Assembly (NCBI GenBank): GCA_020283515.1
Contig: JAHZTW010000006.1
Span: 34,235,020-34,299,019 of the forward strand
DNA: 64,000 nt
Source: Alliaria petiolata
Lineage: Eukaryota > Streptophyta > Magnoliopsida > Brassicales > Brassicaceae
Reading direction: 5' to 3'
Under the pieces are notes generated by a model that made no database searches, had not been told where the DNA came from, and was given only the letters and a program-made list of their open reading frames with translations. A program made the position numbers and the translations under genes. Shown piece by piece: positions 11,274 through 23,972 of the stretch. Each line of letters opens with the position of its first letter. Position 1 is the first letter of the stretch.

Positions 11274-11913
11274 GATGGCGAATATCAGTCTGTGTAGATG
11301 TCTTAGAGACATACAATCCATTCTCGAAGTGTGACCAGAAGTTCTGGCTATTGGGAAACTGCTCAGGAAGGTAGACACCTGTAACATGCGGTCTCTCAAA
11401 CCCATAGATCTCGCAAAGCTCTGTAAGTGGAAGCCTGTATCGAATCCCGCGAATGAGGAATGTCAATGTGCCTTCCAAAGCGTTATTCACCACTTCATTC
11501 ATGTAATACACTCGAACGGTGGAGAGGAACTGGCGGACCAAGTCGGGGTAAAGGTCGAACTGTCTAGTCGCCATAGTCCCCATCCCAACTCTGCTCAGCA
11601 AGTGTAGGATGTCGTCTTTGATGCCTAGCTCACGCATCGTCTTCTCACACGCAAATCTAGTAGGTGCGATTTCCACCTTGAGCCATGCATTGTACAACAA
11701 GGTGTCATAGTCATCCCAAGCTTCACTAATGTCTCTGTCGACACACTCATCTTTCTCAACTTCCACTGCAGGTGGGTCTTCCCAAGTTCTCTCAATCCGA
11801 ATCCTCGTGTTTTCGCGCTTAGGCCAAGGAGGAAGAGATGCGATCTGGGCATCATTAACAGTCTCAGAGGCGGATGCTTCAGTTTGACGCGGTCTCTTAG
11901 TTACTGGTGGCAT
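11274..11913 (-). pseudogene. Athila env-like ORF, 5' part, cut by an LTR insertion
   Basis: The ATG is at 11911-11913 (minus). The ORF stays open for about 213 codons and then runs into the 3' LTR of the inserted element at 11268. It resembles the plant ATHILA ORF family, here with segments such as LYPDLVRQFLSTVRVYY and GIRYRLPLTELCEIYGFERP. It lies 0.85 kb after pol, the position of the env-like gene described for Athila elements. The minus strand reads TTTCTCTTGCAG immediately before the ATG, a good splice acceptor, so it may have been expressed from a spliced RNA. The rest of the ORF, including any membrane segment, is not in the window. Confidence 0.8.
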
Positions 11914-11919
11914 CTGCAA

Positions 11920-12766
11920 GAGAAATCATAACCAAAATCAAAATCCAATGTTTACAATTTTGTTCAACTGTCGAGACTGTCATAGGTGTCGATCGACACT
12001 AGTGTGGGTGTCGATTGACACCATGCGTGTATCTGCAAAGCTACCCGAAATCATCATCTTATCCCCAATTTGTGCATCAATTATCAACTCAAACAATCCC
12101 AGTACCACGAATTGACCAAGTCCAAACCATAAAACCCAAGAAAAATCCCTAATTTCGCAACATGCATCATCAATTTCCGAAATTTCGAAAATTTCAATTT
12201 TGTGGCAATTTAAGGGACAAAAATCAGTTGGGTAATGATCTCAATCATGGCAAACAACCTAAAGAAGCATCAATCAATCAAGAAATCAAGCTAAATAGGT
12301 CGAATTTCGAGATTTTTCACCTTAGGGTCGAAAATGAAATTGGGAGATTTGAAGAACATACCTTGGCAGATCGAATGAATGGACAATGGATTATGAAGAA
12401 GGGATGAAATCCGCACGGATTAGAGCTTTTAATCACTCGATTCCGATAAGAAATGAAGATTTGGTGATTTGGGGATTTTTGTTCTAAGGTTCGGGTTTTG
12501 AAATTGTGAGGAAGAAGAAGAAAAGGTCGGGGTTTTGAAGACTTACCTGCGTCCCGTGTGCGTGTCGATCGACACCAAGGGGGGTGTCGATCGACACTCT
12601 GTGTGGTCGTGCCTCCTCTCTTTTTTTATTATTTTTTTTTATGACTAATAATAAAAACCAAGAAAACTAATAATTAGTAGAAAAACAAAAATAAAATAGA
12701 TACTTACCAATTGGTTGTCTCCCACTAAGCGCTCGTTTAACGTCAATAACTTGACTGTTCACGCGT
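11920..12766 (-). other. Noncoding spacer between Athila pol and env-like ORF
   Basis: This roughly 0.85 kb region has no substantial minus-strand ORF. It holds two pairs of the 12-bp palindrome TGTCGATCGACA or its variants (11987, 12009, 12563, 12585) and a poly-T stretch near 12620. A spacer of this kind after pol is known for Athila elements. Confidence 0.6.
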
Positions 12767-14233
12767 TTAGGTAGTTGGTGCATCATCCAAAGACACAATG
12801 TGTCCGTCTGGAATCTCGGCTTGAGCCCAATAGTGTTTCACCCTCAGTCCATTCACAATGAACTCTTCTCCTTTGGATTTTGTTAGGACAATTGCTCCAT
12901 ATGGTCTGACCTCTTTGATGGTGAAGGGACCTGACCAACGTGAACGCAATTTACAAGAAACAATTACAAACGAGAGTTATACAGAAGTACCTGATCATAT
13001 GGCTCGAATTGTCTGGAGATGATCTTCTTATCATGATATGCCTTTGTCCTTTCTTTGTAGATCTTCGAGTTCTCATAGGCATGATAACAAAGTTCGTCTA
13101 ACTCATTGAGCTGTACTAGGCGTCTTTCTGCAGCTGGCTTCAAGTCAAAGTTCATCTTCTTGATAGCCCAATGCGCCTTGTATTCCAATTCCACTAGAAG
13201 ATGGCAAGCTTTGCCATAAAGCAGCTCGAATGGTGTAGTCCCAAGTGGCGTCTTATAGGCAGTCATGTAAGCCCAAAGTGCATCATCTAATTTCGCAGCC
13301 CAATCCTTCCTTGTCTTGCCCACTGTCTTCTCCAGGATTTGCTTGATCTGTCTGTTGGAGACTTCAACCTGTCCACTCGTTTGGGGATGATAAGGAGTGG
13401 CCACACGATGTTGAACACCATGCTTCTTCAGCAGCTTGTTGAAAACTTTGTTAATAAAGTGAGAACCACCATCACTTATAACAATCTGAGGCACTCCGAA
13501 TCTTAGGAAAATGATGGTTTGAAACAGCTTGAGAACCACTGCAGAATCATTGGTCTTAGAAGCAATTGCTTCCACCCACTTACACATAATCCACTGCAAC
13601 CAAGATGTATTGCATTCCAAAGGATGGAGGAAAAGGTCCCATGAAATCGATACCCCAACAATCAAAGACTTCAACTTCAAGGATGAAGTTCTGTGGCATC
13701 TCATATCTCTTGCTAATCTTCCCCCTTCTTTGTCAGGCATCACATTGAGTGATGAACAGTTGCACATCCTTGAACATAGTAGGCCACCAGAAGCCTGCTT
13801 GAAGAATCTTGGACACTGTCTTGAAGGTAGCAAAGTGTCCAGCATACTCAGAATCATGACAATGGAAAAGCACATCTCGAACTTCACTCTCTGCTATACA
13901 TCTTCGGTAAACATTGTCTGAACAATGCTTATACAAATGAGGTTCATCCCAATAGTATCTCCTATGCTCTCTCATGAACTTCTTTTTATCATAGTTCTTG
14001 AGATGTTTAGGCTCAATGTCAGCAGCCAGGAAGTTCACAATGTCAGCATACCACTGCCTATTTACATCAGACATAGCAAAGATAAGTTGTCGAAACAACT
14101 CGTCGAAGATCTTCTGAAGTGATGCTATTGTCTGCGTATGGTGTCGATCGACACTAATGTTGGTGTCGATCGACACTCGTGAGTTTTGTCTCGAGCTCGT
14201 ATCGATCAGAAGTGAATCGCGAATTTCCTCCAA
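12767..14233 (-). pseudogene. Athila integrase region (broken)
   Basis: The N-terminal HHCC zinc motif is visible: HCHDSEYAGH, then CDA after about 29 residues (about 13810-13733). The catalytic core includes CWGIDFMGP-like sequence in another frame near 13640, the second Asp in ISDGGSHFIN (about 13470) and Glu in GQVEVSNRQI (about 13360). The C-terminal part (12949-12767), with GPFTIKEVRPYGAIVL, resembles the Athila integrase tail. Frameshifts separate all three parts. Two TGTCGATCGACA palindromes (14142 and 14164) sit in the RNase H-integrase linker. Confidence 0.8.
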
Positions 14234-17165
14234 GTCTGCAAAGGGGTGTCGATCGACACTAGGCTCGTAGCTGCAGATTGTTGCAAGTTCTTCGAACTCC
14301 TGTCTTGAAAACGAGTTTCAACCAAGTAGACATTCTCTTCAGGCAGAAAATCATCAATAGGGACGTCATCTTCGATCCTAATCCTTGAGAGATGATCAGC
14401 TACTCCATTCTCAACTCTTTTCTTGTCCTTAACTTCTATGTCAAACTCTTGGAGAAGTAAAATCCATCTAAGCAACCTTGGCTTTGCATCCTTCTTCTGC
14501 ATCAAGTACTTCAATGCAGAATGATCTGTATGAACAATCACCTTAGAGCCAACAAGATACTGTCGAAATTTCTCAAAGGCAAAGACCACAGCCAAAAGTT
14601 CCTTCTCCGTTGTTGCATAATTCTTCTGAGCATCATCTAATGTTCGGCTGGCATAATAGATAGCGTGCAGCTTCTTTTCTTTCTTCTGTCCCAACACAGC
14701 TCCTACTGCGAAGTCGCTGGCGTCACACATTACCTCGAAAGGTAAATCCCAGTCCGGAGGTTGAACAATTGGAGCGCTTACCAAGGCTTGCTTGATTTGC
14801 TCAAAGGCTGAAAGGCATTCTGCAGTGAACTCGAATTTCACGTCCTTGCAGAGAAGAGCATTGAATGGTCTTGCAATCTTACTGAAGTCCTTGATGAATC
14901 TTCTGTAGAACCCAGCATGACCCAGAAAACTCCTCACTGATTTCACAGAATTAGGTGCTTGCAAGCTTGTCATCACACCAATCTTCGCTTTGTCTACTTC
15001 AATCCCATTACCAGAAACTCTATGCCCAAAAACAATGCCATCTCTGACCAAAAATTGGCACTTCTCCCAATGCAGCACTAAGTGTTTCTCTTCACATCTC
15101 TTCAGTACAGCACATAAGTTCTCCAAGCAGTCTTTAAAGGATGACTCGTAAACAGAAAAGTCATCCATAAAAACTTCCATGAACTTCTCAATCATATCCA
15201 TGAAAATGGACATCATGCATCTCTGGAACGTCGTAGGAGCATTACAAAGTCCAAATGACATTCTGCGATATGCGAATGTGCCATAAGGACATGTAAATGT
15301 GGTCTTCTCCTGATCATCTGGATGGATTAGAATTTGGAAGAATCCTGAATAGCCATCAAGGAAACAGTAGTATGGATGATTCGCCAATCTCTCTAGCATT
15401 TGATCAATGAAAGGCAAAGGAAAGTGATCTTTTCTGGTCGCGGCATTCAGCTTCCTGTAGTCTATGCACATCCTGTGTCTAGTCATAGTCCTTGTAGTAA
15501 TCAGCTCGTTCTTCTCATTCTTCACCACTGTGACTCCTCCTTTCTTAGGAACCACGTGAACCGGACTGACCCAAGCACTGTCTGAAATAGGATGGATGAT
15601 ACGTGCTTCCAATAGCTTCATGATCTCCTTCTTGACAACTTCCTTAAGGTTCGGATTCAACCTCCTTTAATGCTTAATTGATGATTTTGTCTCATCCTCA
15701 AGGTGAATCCAATGCATGCACAAGTCTGGTGAGATACCTGAAATGTCATCAAGAGAATAGCCAAGAGCTTTGCGATTCTTGCGCAGCTTGCTTAGTAATA
15801 AAGTGAGCTCTGCATTGTTTAAGGACGCATTCACAATAACAGGATAAGTCGAAGTAGGACCAAGAAATGCGTACCTTAGCCTGGCAGGGAGCTGTTTAAG
15901 CTCAACTTTAGGCGCATTGACTTCGCTCCAGTCGTCCAATTTCGCGTCTTTTGCAGCTTTCGCAGAGTGTCGATCGACACCCTGTGATGGTGCCGATTGA
16001 CACCAATCGTCTTGTGCGACTAGTGGCAAGACTTGCGTCCATCATCTTCGCGTATCCAGCAGCAACATCGTCTAAGTTCCCAGCATCTGTTGTAGAAGTT
16101 GTCAAGGCTCTTTCCAAAGGATCTGTAGGATGGTCCTCTTGGAAAATCTCTTCAGCAAGGTTGGTGAGTGAATCGACATAGAAGGTATGTCCATCAATGG
16201 TAGGTCTCTTCATCAGCTTCTCCATGTCGAAATTCATCACCAAGTCACCAACATTTAGCGCAATCCTTCCCTTCCTTACGTCAATAATGGGCTCCAGCAA
16301 TAGCCAAGAATGGTCTGCCAAGAATGAGGGGATCTTTGGGTTCCTCATCATAAGCTAGAACCACAAAGTCAGTGGGAATCAAACAATCTCCCACTTTGAT
16401 AGAAACATCTTCCAAGACACCTTCAGGGATCCTTACAGAACGATCACAGAGGGACTTTCCGAACCAGTCGGAAAAGATTGAACAATCCAGAACAAAGCTT
16501 CGAGGGTCTACGAGTTTCTCTGGAATCTTGTTCTGAATCACAACACTAATTTTCTCAGATATCATCATCACTCCCTCTTCCATGTTCATGTTGGTGGTCA
16601 TCATCCTCTTCAGGTATCTTCTTATCACGGGAGTGGTTCTAATGGCATCGATCAGAGGGATTTCAATCAGTAGTCTATCCATGATAGCCTTGCATCTGGC
16701 GTCAAGCAGTTCCTTCTTCGACATCTTTGGTATCAAGGGGAAAGGGATCTTTGGTTTGTAGACTTTTTCCTCTGCAACTTTTGTCGTCTTGGGCTGATCT
16801 GATGTCGTCTGAGAAGAGCGTCTATCGACACCCACCTGGTGTCGATCGACACTTGCCTTTGGTGTCGAGTTCCTCGTGTCGAGCTTGGTCGATTTTGCTT
16901 CGTCTCGAGTTGAAGAGTCGCGATTCTCCATGGGTGTCGATCAACCCGCAGCATCAATGTCTTCATCTTCAATGTTCTTCAGCACTAAGTCCTGTTCTTT
17001 GCACAGGCTGAAGGTTCTTCCCATTCCTCAATGTGATGGCGTTCACATGGCGTTTAGGATTGGTATCAGTCTTTCCCGGAAGAAATCCTTCTTGCCTCTT
17101 GACAGCTCCTGCAGTTTGAGCAACTTGAACATCCAGCTTTTTCACATCAGAGGCAGCTATTACTT

Positions 17166-17182
17166 CCCCGGCAACGGCGCCA
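17166..17182 (-). promoter_or_regulatory. Athila primer-binding site (element 1)
   Basis: The minus strand reads TGGCGCCGTTGCCGGGG, the primer site typical of Athila elements (tRNA-Asp type). It lies 6 bp from the LTR end at 17189. Confidence 0.85.
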
Positions 17183-17188
17183 AAAACT

Positions 17189-17794
17189 TGATGGGGCTCA
17201 GGTTTTACCCAAATAAAACTACTGCAAGTGCACAGCAAATGCAATTGTAGTATAAGGGGTATCGAAATCCCAAGAGAAGTAGATGCTACACTAAGGTTTC
17301 TAATTTCGAATTATGCTAGGTCGAATAAGTTCAGCTAGACGAGATTAATGCGGTGTAAATTCAGGAGACGAAGGCGCTAGGCAAGGATGATTATCAGGAT
17401 GAATCAGAGAATTCAGATATTATTTTGTCAGGAAATAATTAAGAACCGTCTAGAACTCGAAATGCTAATTTAAAACCAATCAACTCTCGTTGCAAAAGTT
17501 ATTTATGCCTAAATTGCAGAAAACCAAATCTCTTTGCGAGTTCAAACAATTCAGACAAGCATTAATGTTCAGGTTCGATTTGGTCACAAAATACCTAAAC
17601 CAAATCTCTTTGCGAATAGTTATTTTGCTCATCTATGATTAGATCAGATTATCAATAATGCTCTCGCATCTATTAAACAACCTAAGGTTTGATTTCTAAG
17701 TGATCAATTTCAGAAATTAATATAAGCACAAATCAAGATGAAGATCAAAGTGATTTTCCTAACAAGAAAATAATTCTACAAACTCATCATCAAG
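17189..17794 (-). repeat. 5' LTR of Athila element 1, promoter-distal part
   Basis: This is the half of the LTR next to the primer site. It continues at 28890 on the other side of element 2. It has no ORF. The word CCAAATCTCTTTGCGA occurs twice (about 17525 and 17600), pointing to an internal duplication. Confidence 0.75.
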
Positions 17795-19406
17795 TGATAA
17801 CTCAATTTTTCTATTAGTCAAACAATGTCCCAACACTGTTAACCGTATGCAGTATAGTGTATGGGGTATCAAACCATTTTGGGAGCATTAGTGAACAGAT
17901 CGGTCATATCGGTATCATAAGTCAAGTTCGAAATGGGTAAAGATTGAGACTTTACTACTAAAAACGACTAAAGGATAGATGTTGTGTCACTCGAGACCAT
18001 AAATAAAATAATTTTAAAGGTATTAAGCAGAAACTGGAGATTTAAAAGGTAAAAAGATAAGCTTTCAAGATAAAAGAAGGATCAAGATGGGTTTTATGAA
18101 CTAGGTGACTCTCGGTTTTGTTTTATCAAGCTAAAGCTTTTGGATCACATCAAGACTTGGTCTTTTGATGATGATTCTTAGGTAAACGGATCCTCTAATC
18201 GTTTAGCCCATGGTGTTTGGGTCTAAACTCTTTGAATCTCAATCACCATACACTAGCTCTCGCATAGTGGTACAATAGAAGAAACAAGCATCTATAACGT
18301 CCCTATTGAACCGTAAGACCCTTAGACAGATGGTTAGTCATAGTCCAAGGAATCAAACTCTTGTTCATGGATCCGGCTAAGTAAGCACGTGGCGTTCGTG
18401 TCAAGCCGCCTATGGACTTTAGGCTAGATGGCCAGACTAGACTAAGCTTTGGGATTGATAAACAAGAAAGAATCTAACTTTATGTTTTACCTAAGCAAGA
18501 AATAATAACCCGAGAGTTCCTTGGTCCTTTCAACCCATCAAAATCCTAAAGAGACTACTCACGCGCCATTTGAGAAACCTCAAGATCCATAAGGATAAGA
18601 AGGCTACTCATGGCTTGCAAGATAGTCAAAAATAAGAAAAGGAAGAAGCTTTCTTGAAATACACTAAGCGATAATACTTAAAACTTCAATATAGCATAAA
18701 ATTCAAAGCTTTGAAGCAAGCTTCAATGGTGAAAATACAAATATAGTTCTCGGTTTTGAAAAAAGACAGAAAATAAAACTAGAAAGTGTGATGATAAGGA
18801 TAAGAGTGGAGGAGAGAGTATTTATACATAAAAGAGAAAAAACCTAAAACGTTGGGACCACTTTCCCGAAATGGTACTATTTTGGACTTTAGCGTTTTGG
18901 GCTCAAGTCGTGGTGAGCACGCCGATATGCTAACTCTTCTGATTCTTCGGGCAGTCTCCATGTCGGGCAAGTGTTTCGGGATCATGCCATGAAGGCTTGC
19001 CTTCTTTGTTACTTGAATCGGGTATTTCTCGTTGCCTTGCTCCGATATCCGTCTTCATGGAATCCTCTTGCTGGATCTTCGCTCCGGGGTGTTCCTTTCG
19101 GGACTAAGTCGCTGCTACTCGTCGAGGTTCATCATGCGTTTATCCATATCGGCTACATGATCGTGATCCATGCTCGATATCATCTGCTCATCCTCCAATT
19201 GTGATCTCCCTTCTTGTTTTCTTCTTCGGACCATCCTAAACACCTGAGAAAACACTCCAAACATGCAAGACTATGCAAAAACCTAACCTAATGCATCTAA
19301 TCCTATCATGAGTGAAGATGTGATGAAAACTAAGACTAAAGTGCAAAAATGAGGTCCTAACTAACATGAAATATGTGTTAAAAACATGCAATTTACAGAG
19401 ATATCA
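17795..19406 (-). repeat. 3' LTR of Athila element 2 (1612 bp)
   Basis: It is a close match to 26959-28889 once the assembly duplication is removed (1612 versus about 1608 bp). Its ends are TG...CA with short inverted termini (TGATA...TATCA). The short ORFs it shows are not supported as genes. Confidence 0.88.
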
Positions 19407-21102
19407 ACACCCCCTAACTTGCCTTTTTGGTTGTCCTCAAGCAAAAGCTAACCGGAGGGGTGAGGTTTTAAAAGAAAAGGTGTAAGTTTGAATCCAAAAT
19501 GCCATTTAAAAGAAATTAACTCAATGTCTAAGTTCAGGTTTCTAGGATGCAAGTCGAATTCTACCTATCCAGAAAGCCTTAGCCACATTCATCACAATAA
19601 TCAAGCAAAATCAATCCCAACTTAGATGCACATTCAAATTCCCAATTTCCTTTCACATTCATTAAGAAATTTAAAACGTGGATCTCATTCATGCATGTCA
19701 ATTAACTCACTTGGTTTAGGATAAGGTCACGAGCTAAGTATGAACTCGTAGTGTGAACGGGTTAAGTGTTTAGTGGGATCACTCTTGAAAGGAACCTTCT
19801 TAATGCAAAATGCTAAGGGTAAAAACCAATGGATGCATACAAGGCTAGATTCCCATCTACTCAGAACATCTATTTCGTTTCCTACCCTAGTTCAAACTGC
19901 TCCCTCTTAAGCTACCCTTTCTTCTGGTGTCTCGCCTTATTCCCGTTATTACTCCTAGATATTAACTTCCCTGGTCATTTCGGGGGACTTCTTCTTTGTT
20001 GGAGATCGGTTTCGGCCTTCTGGCTTCTTTGTTGCGTTCTTTGCGTTTCACCTTTGGTGTTGTTGGCCGGATTTAGACTTCGTTGATTGGCCTTCTTTTG
20101 CTTTCTTTTGGAATCGCCTTTTTCTTCTTTTGTTTTCATGCCTTTTTGGTGCCGCCATCTCCTTTATACGTGTCCCCGTCTGACTCCTTGGTATCTTTCC
20201 TTTTTCCCTTCTGTCAGTGTATGATCAATCGGAATACACCCCCCTTTTCCTAGCCTACCCAGTAACATCGGCTCCTTATTTCGGTATGTAGCCGATTTCA
20301 GTTTCATACACCACCTAACCTAGTGTTGACCCGAGATGTGAGCCAACGTCTACATGGAAATCTAACCTTTGTCGGTCTAAACCCAACACTTTTTGCCTAA
20401 GAAGATTCGAAAATGGTGCAAAGGCCTCACATGCTCTTACAAAAGTGTTTATGGTTTAAAACAAAGGTTTTGGTTTCGGGTGTGGTCTGGTACTTGGACT
20501 AGCAGAAGGGTGGTAAAAGGGGTAAGAAAGTCCAAGTGAAATCCATGGGTTATTTGACAAACATGAATGGGATAATTAAATTCTTCAAATTAACGGTTCA
20601 AGTTCATTAGAGAAATGGTTCAAGTCGCAATGCATCAAGTTAAAACCGAATTTCACAAGACAAATTCCAAATGTGGTGCTACCTTAAGCTCAGTCTAATT
20701 CAAAATGCATCAAACAAACAAGAACTAAGGCATTGAATTCATGACTTAAAAATGGCTATTTACAAGGATTCACTACACTTAACACCTTATGTGAATGCTT
20801 ATGAATCCTGAATGAATGCATCTAGACTCGATCCTAGAATGGAGATGCAACTACAGGAATCTTTTTGTGGAACAAATTTTTTCAAAAAAATTTCAAATTT
20901 TTTTTTCTATGCAAGTTTAATGAATGCATGATGGTTAACCTAAGTAATGCACATACTACGTACTCCCCCAAACTTAAATCACACAGTCCCTGTGTGATAG
21001 AAGAGAAGAAAAATACGGTCCTAATAGAAATGCAAAAATGTTTAAGTAAAAATCAAAAATAAAAGAAAAAGTGCTTATATACAAGGGTTTTGGAGTGGTA
21101 CC
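19407..21102 (-). other. 3' noncoding region of Athila element 2
   Basis: This lies between the end of the env-like ORF and the 3' LTR. It begins at the LTR with the polypurine-type tract (minus AAGTTAGGGGGTGT). No gene is seen. It contains T-rich and A-rich runs (20878-20905). Confidence 0.6.
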
Positions 21103-22829
21103 TCATTGTTCAGTGTGATGTGAGGACGTGATGTCCTCACTGGTCGAGAAGGAAGGGTTGTCCGATTCTGGTATCGGGGACTGGCTCGCACGCCTTTTCC
21201 TCGATATGCTTTCTTCTTGGCAGGAATACCTTCCCGGTTCGCTATGCTCGCGTTCTCTTGGCAGGAACGAGAAGGAATGCCTCTCCTGGTTTTTTTGGCT
21301 GTTTGTTTCGTCAGATTCCTCCTCTTCATTTCCTTCTGTTTCCTCCGAAGATATATCGGCTTCAAGCCGTGGTGATGACGCCGAGCCCTTCAGCTTCGAG
21401 GTGTGAGATTTTATTTGGCCCTTCAGGCCTTTCACATGCCCTTTGATTCCTTTCACCGTGGAGACTAGCTTCCTGATCGAACGATCCTGCCACTTGCAGT
21501 ACCGCTGGAGCACGTTGATCCTATTGTGAGTTGTCTTGAGAGTTTGGTGTGTTGCACTAGTGATTGGATCGAAATGATAACGATCCGCCCCATATAGAGG
21601 GAAACCAAACTCGTCGGTAGGGTCATTATAGCTGCCTTCATCCTCTTCTTCTTCTTCAGCAACCATATCGGTTTCTTCCCGATATTCCTCCTCGTAGTCC
21701 CCATTGAAATCAGCTCCATAAGGGAAAAGATGCTCGTTCTGCGGCTCGAAATCAAGATGCCTAGGCTCCCTTATCGTGGTCAAATATGGGTTCGGTAGGA
21801 ACAGCACGGCTGCCTGTCCTGATGGGAGGGTGAACTGATATCGATGTCCATGCCGATATGGCTTCCCGAGGAACTGGCACTTCTTCAAGTACGCGATGTC
21901 TATCCAACGGATTCCATGAGTTGGCTCTTCAAGATCGATACCAGCCCCTCTCAGGATGGCAGATACAACTCCTCCACAGCCCACTTGAGGTCTATCGCTC
22001 GGTGTGGAGATCATCCACGACTTGTAATGGAGGAGCTCCTTGAGTAATATCGTAATCAACCTGGTGCTCCTTCTGCTTCCCTTTAGTTCGAACACGTTCC
22101 TGGTCTCTTGAATGATTTCTACCAGACCGTCATCCATTATCTCCAGCTCCTTAGTCAGGACAGCTCCACATTCCTTCCTTGCAAAGAAAGTATGTGCAAT
22201 GGCTCTTTGCACATACCTCAAAGCTGGGTGCCTATCCTGGTGCTCTTGTTAACTCCGGGCTTGTAGGTTCCTACCCCAATGTGCATCCACAGTGCCTCCA
22301 GCTCCTCCCTTTCTATATTCAGGGTCATCTCGCGCATATCGCCTTGGCTGAATCCGAATATCGACTCCAGTTCCCGAAATGACATTTGGTGAGTATCGTT
22401 TCCATACTTGAAACGGATGTAGCCATCACTGTCTTCCTCTGGTGTCTCTTCTCCAAAAGCTTAGAAGGTCACCTCCATTGTTGCAAGTAACTGGAAAGTT
22501 GCTTCATCATGGGATGCATAAGCATTTTCCATGAATCGCTTCAGGCCCATTGCGTTGAAAAGGATCTGGCAGTCCTCGTAGATACCCAATTCGATCATTG
22601 TTTCGTCGTGGGGGTAACGTGTGGCCTTGAACTCCATTCGCCTGAATGTTATACGCATGTCGGCTAGGGTGTGTCGGGAACTCGTACTTCTCCTTCCCTA
22701 TGCACGTGTGGGTGAGCGCACTACAGCCGCTCGGCTGAAACTTCCAACTGGCCTCTTTCCTTCTCTCTTTTCTGTTTGGTATTCCCTCGATCTCCCAAGA
22801 ACAGCTCCGCTTCTCGTTGATCCTACCAT
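21103..22829 (-). pseudogene. Athila env-like ORF of element 2 (broken)
   Basis: The likely start is the ATG at 22829-22827. The frame is interrupted by a TAG near 22700, a TAA near 22460 and a one-base shift near 22230. After that, 372 codons stay open (22221-21103). The block RYVQRAIAHTFFARKECG, and IRWIDIAYLKKCQFLGKPYR further on, match the plant ATHILA ORF family. An acidic region (EEEEEDEG) and a Lys/Gly repeat (VKGIKGHVKGLKGQIK) follow. Its function is unknown; it occupies the env-like position. No clear membrane segment is seen in the C-terminal ORF. Confidence 0.75.
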
Positions 22830-22889
22830 TGTACCTAACAATCAAAAACACTCGAAAGTGTGTAAGCACAAGGAAAAACACTAAGAGCA

Positions 22890-23972
22890 AAGATTATCTT
22901 GCATGTATGTTTAAACCTAAGGAAACTCTATTCATGACTAAAGAGACCCAAGCAAACATATTCGAATTACTACTGGATCGGGATAAATCCTAAATCGTGA
23001 AGGATAAAGAATTTTCCTTATAAGTTGTTCTTCACAGATTAAAGTTTTAGACAAGCATGCATTGATCAAAAGGTGAGGAAGGGGATTTCTGGAATCTCAA
23101 AATTTCAAAAGAGTTTAGCCGTGAAGCTATCCTCGCAAATAGATATGCCGAAATTCAGATAATCCTACAAAAAACCCTAAGTTTTTTATGCAAAATCGTC
23201 TACCAAACGTTTCTCCATCCACTCTCAAACCCCTAATGCAACGAATCTAAACAATCCTAAGAAATACTTAATCATATCGTTCTAGAGCAAGTATTTACCT
23301 TAGCACGATATTTGCAAAACATTCTTGGAAGGAAGCACAGATTCGGGTTGCGAAATTTAAAGGCTAAAGACAATTTCCTGGGTTTGAGAGCGATGGGAGA
23401 TGAAAGCGAGAGAGGCAATAGCTTTTTATAAAGAGGAGATAAGGGGAGAAAAAGGGTTTGACTAGGGTTTCTCGGTTTGGGGAATAGCTGTCGGCTAACC
23501 CCAACCAAGTATTCTTGCCTTACCCGGAAAAGTGGGGCATGAATTTGAGCGCTTTTCTCGGATTGGCTAAGTCTAAATACCCTATTACCTGGACGGCCAT
23601 ATCGGATTGAATCCGATATGGTTTGATTGATGTTTTGGATATCGGCTGGTTCCCGATATGTGACCACAGTGAAGGTTATCTAGCTTGGGCTTCGTTCTAT
23701 ATCGGCTACACACCGTTATGTCTGCTCGACAGAGAATGCCCAGGGACGATATCATGGTGTTAACCCGATATTATATCCCGTTGCGGTGCTAGACAACTTC
23801 TCATAGGTTTTAGCTCCTCTTATATGTAAGTGACCCCATCCTATCTTTCATGGGATCCTGAAAACATTAAACTAGACTAGAAAAAGCATTAATATGTACA
23901 TGGATAAGCTTGGGGTGCCTCCCAAGAGCGCTTTGTTTTGAGTCACTTAACTTGACTTTTCTTGATCATTTT
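22890..23972 (-). other. Spacer between protease and env-like ORF of element 2, replacing RT/integrase
   Basis: About 1.1 kb with no RT, RNase H or integrase motif on either strand. In element 1 the corresponding space holds over 3 kb of pol. The 23272-23667 minus ORF has no recognisable domain and is probably chance. Confidence 0.6.

Larger units (their letters stand above)
12767..17244 (-). pseudogene. Athila gag C-terminus and pol (protease, RT, RNase H, integrase), broken
   Basis: Reading leftward: a Gag C-terminal remnant (about 17190-16969, with NPKRHVNAITLRNGK); a protease region with LDCSIFSDWF where DxG-type residues are expected, ending in PLILGRPFLAIAGA (16931-16281); RT (15660 onward) with CIDYRKLN, the FMDD box (about 15160-15171) and LGHAGFYRRFI; RNase H with CDASDFAVGAVL and HTDHSALKYL; then integrase. 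Frame breaks occur near 16281, 15667, 14206, 13733 and 12960. The enzymes would cleave polyproteins, copy RNA to DNA and insert it. This copy is inactive, but the RT/RNase H ORF (15660-14206, 484 aa) is still open. Confidence 0.88.

Noticed and set aside
23272..23667. 131-aa minus ORF between protease and env-like ORF
   Set aside because: No recognisable domain, atypical composition, and not matched to any pol motif.
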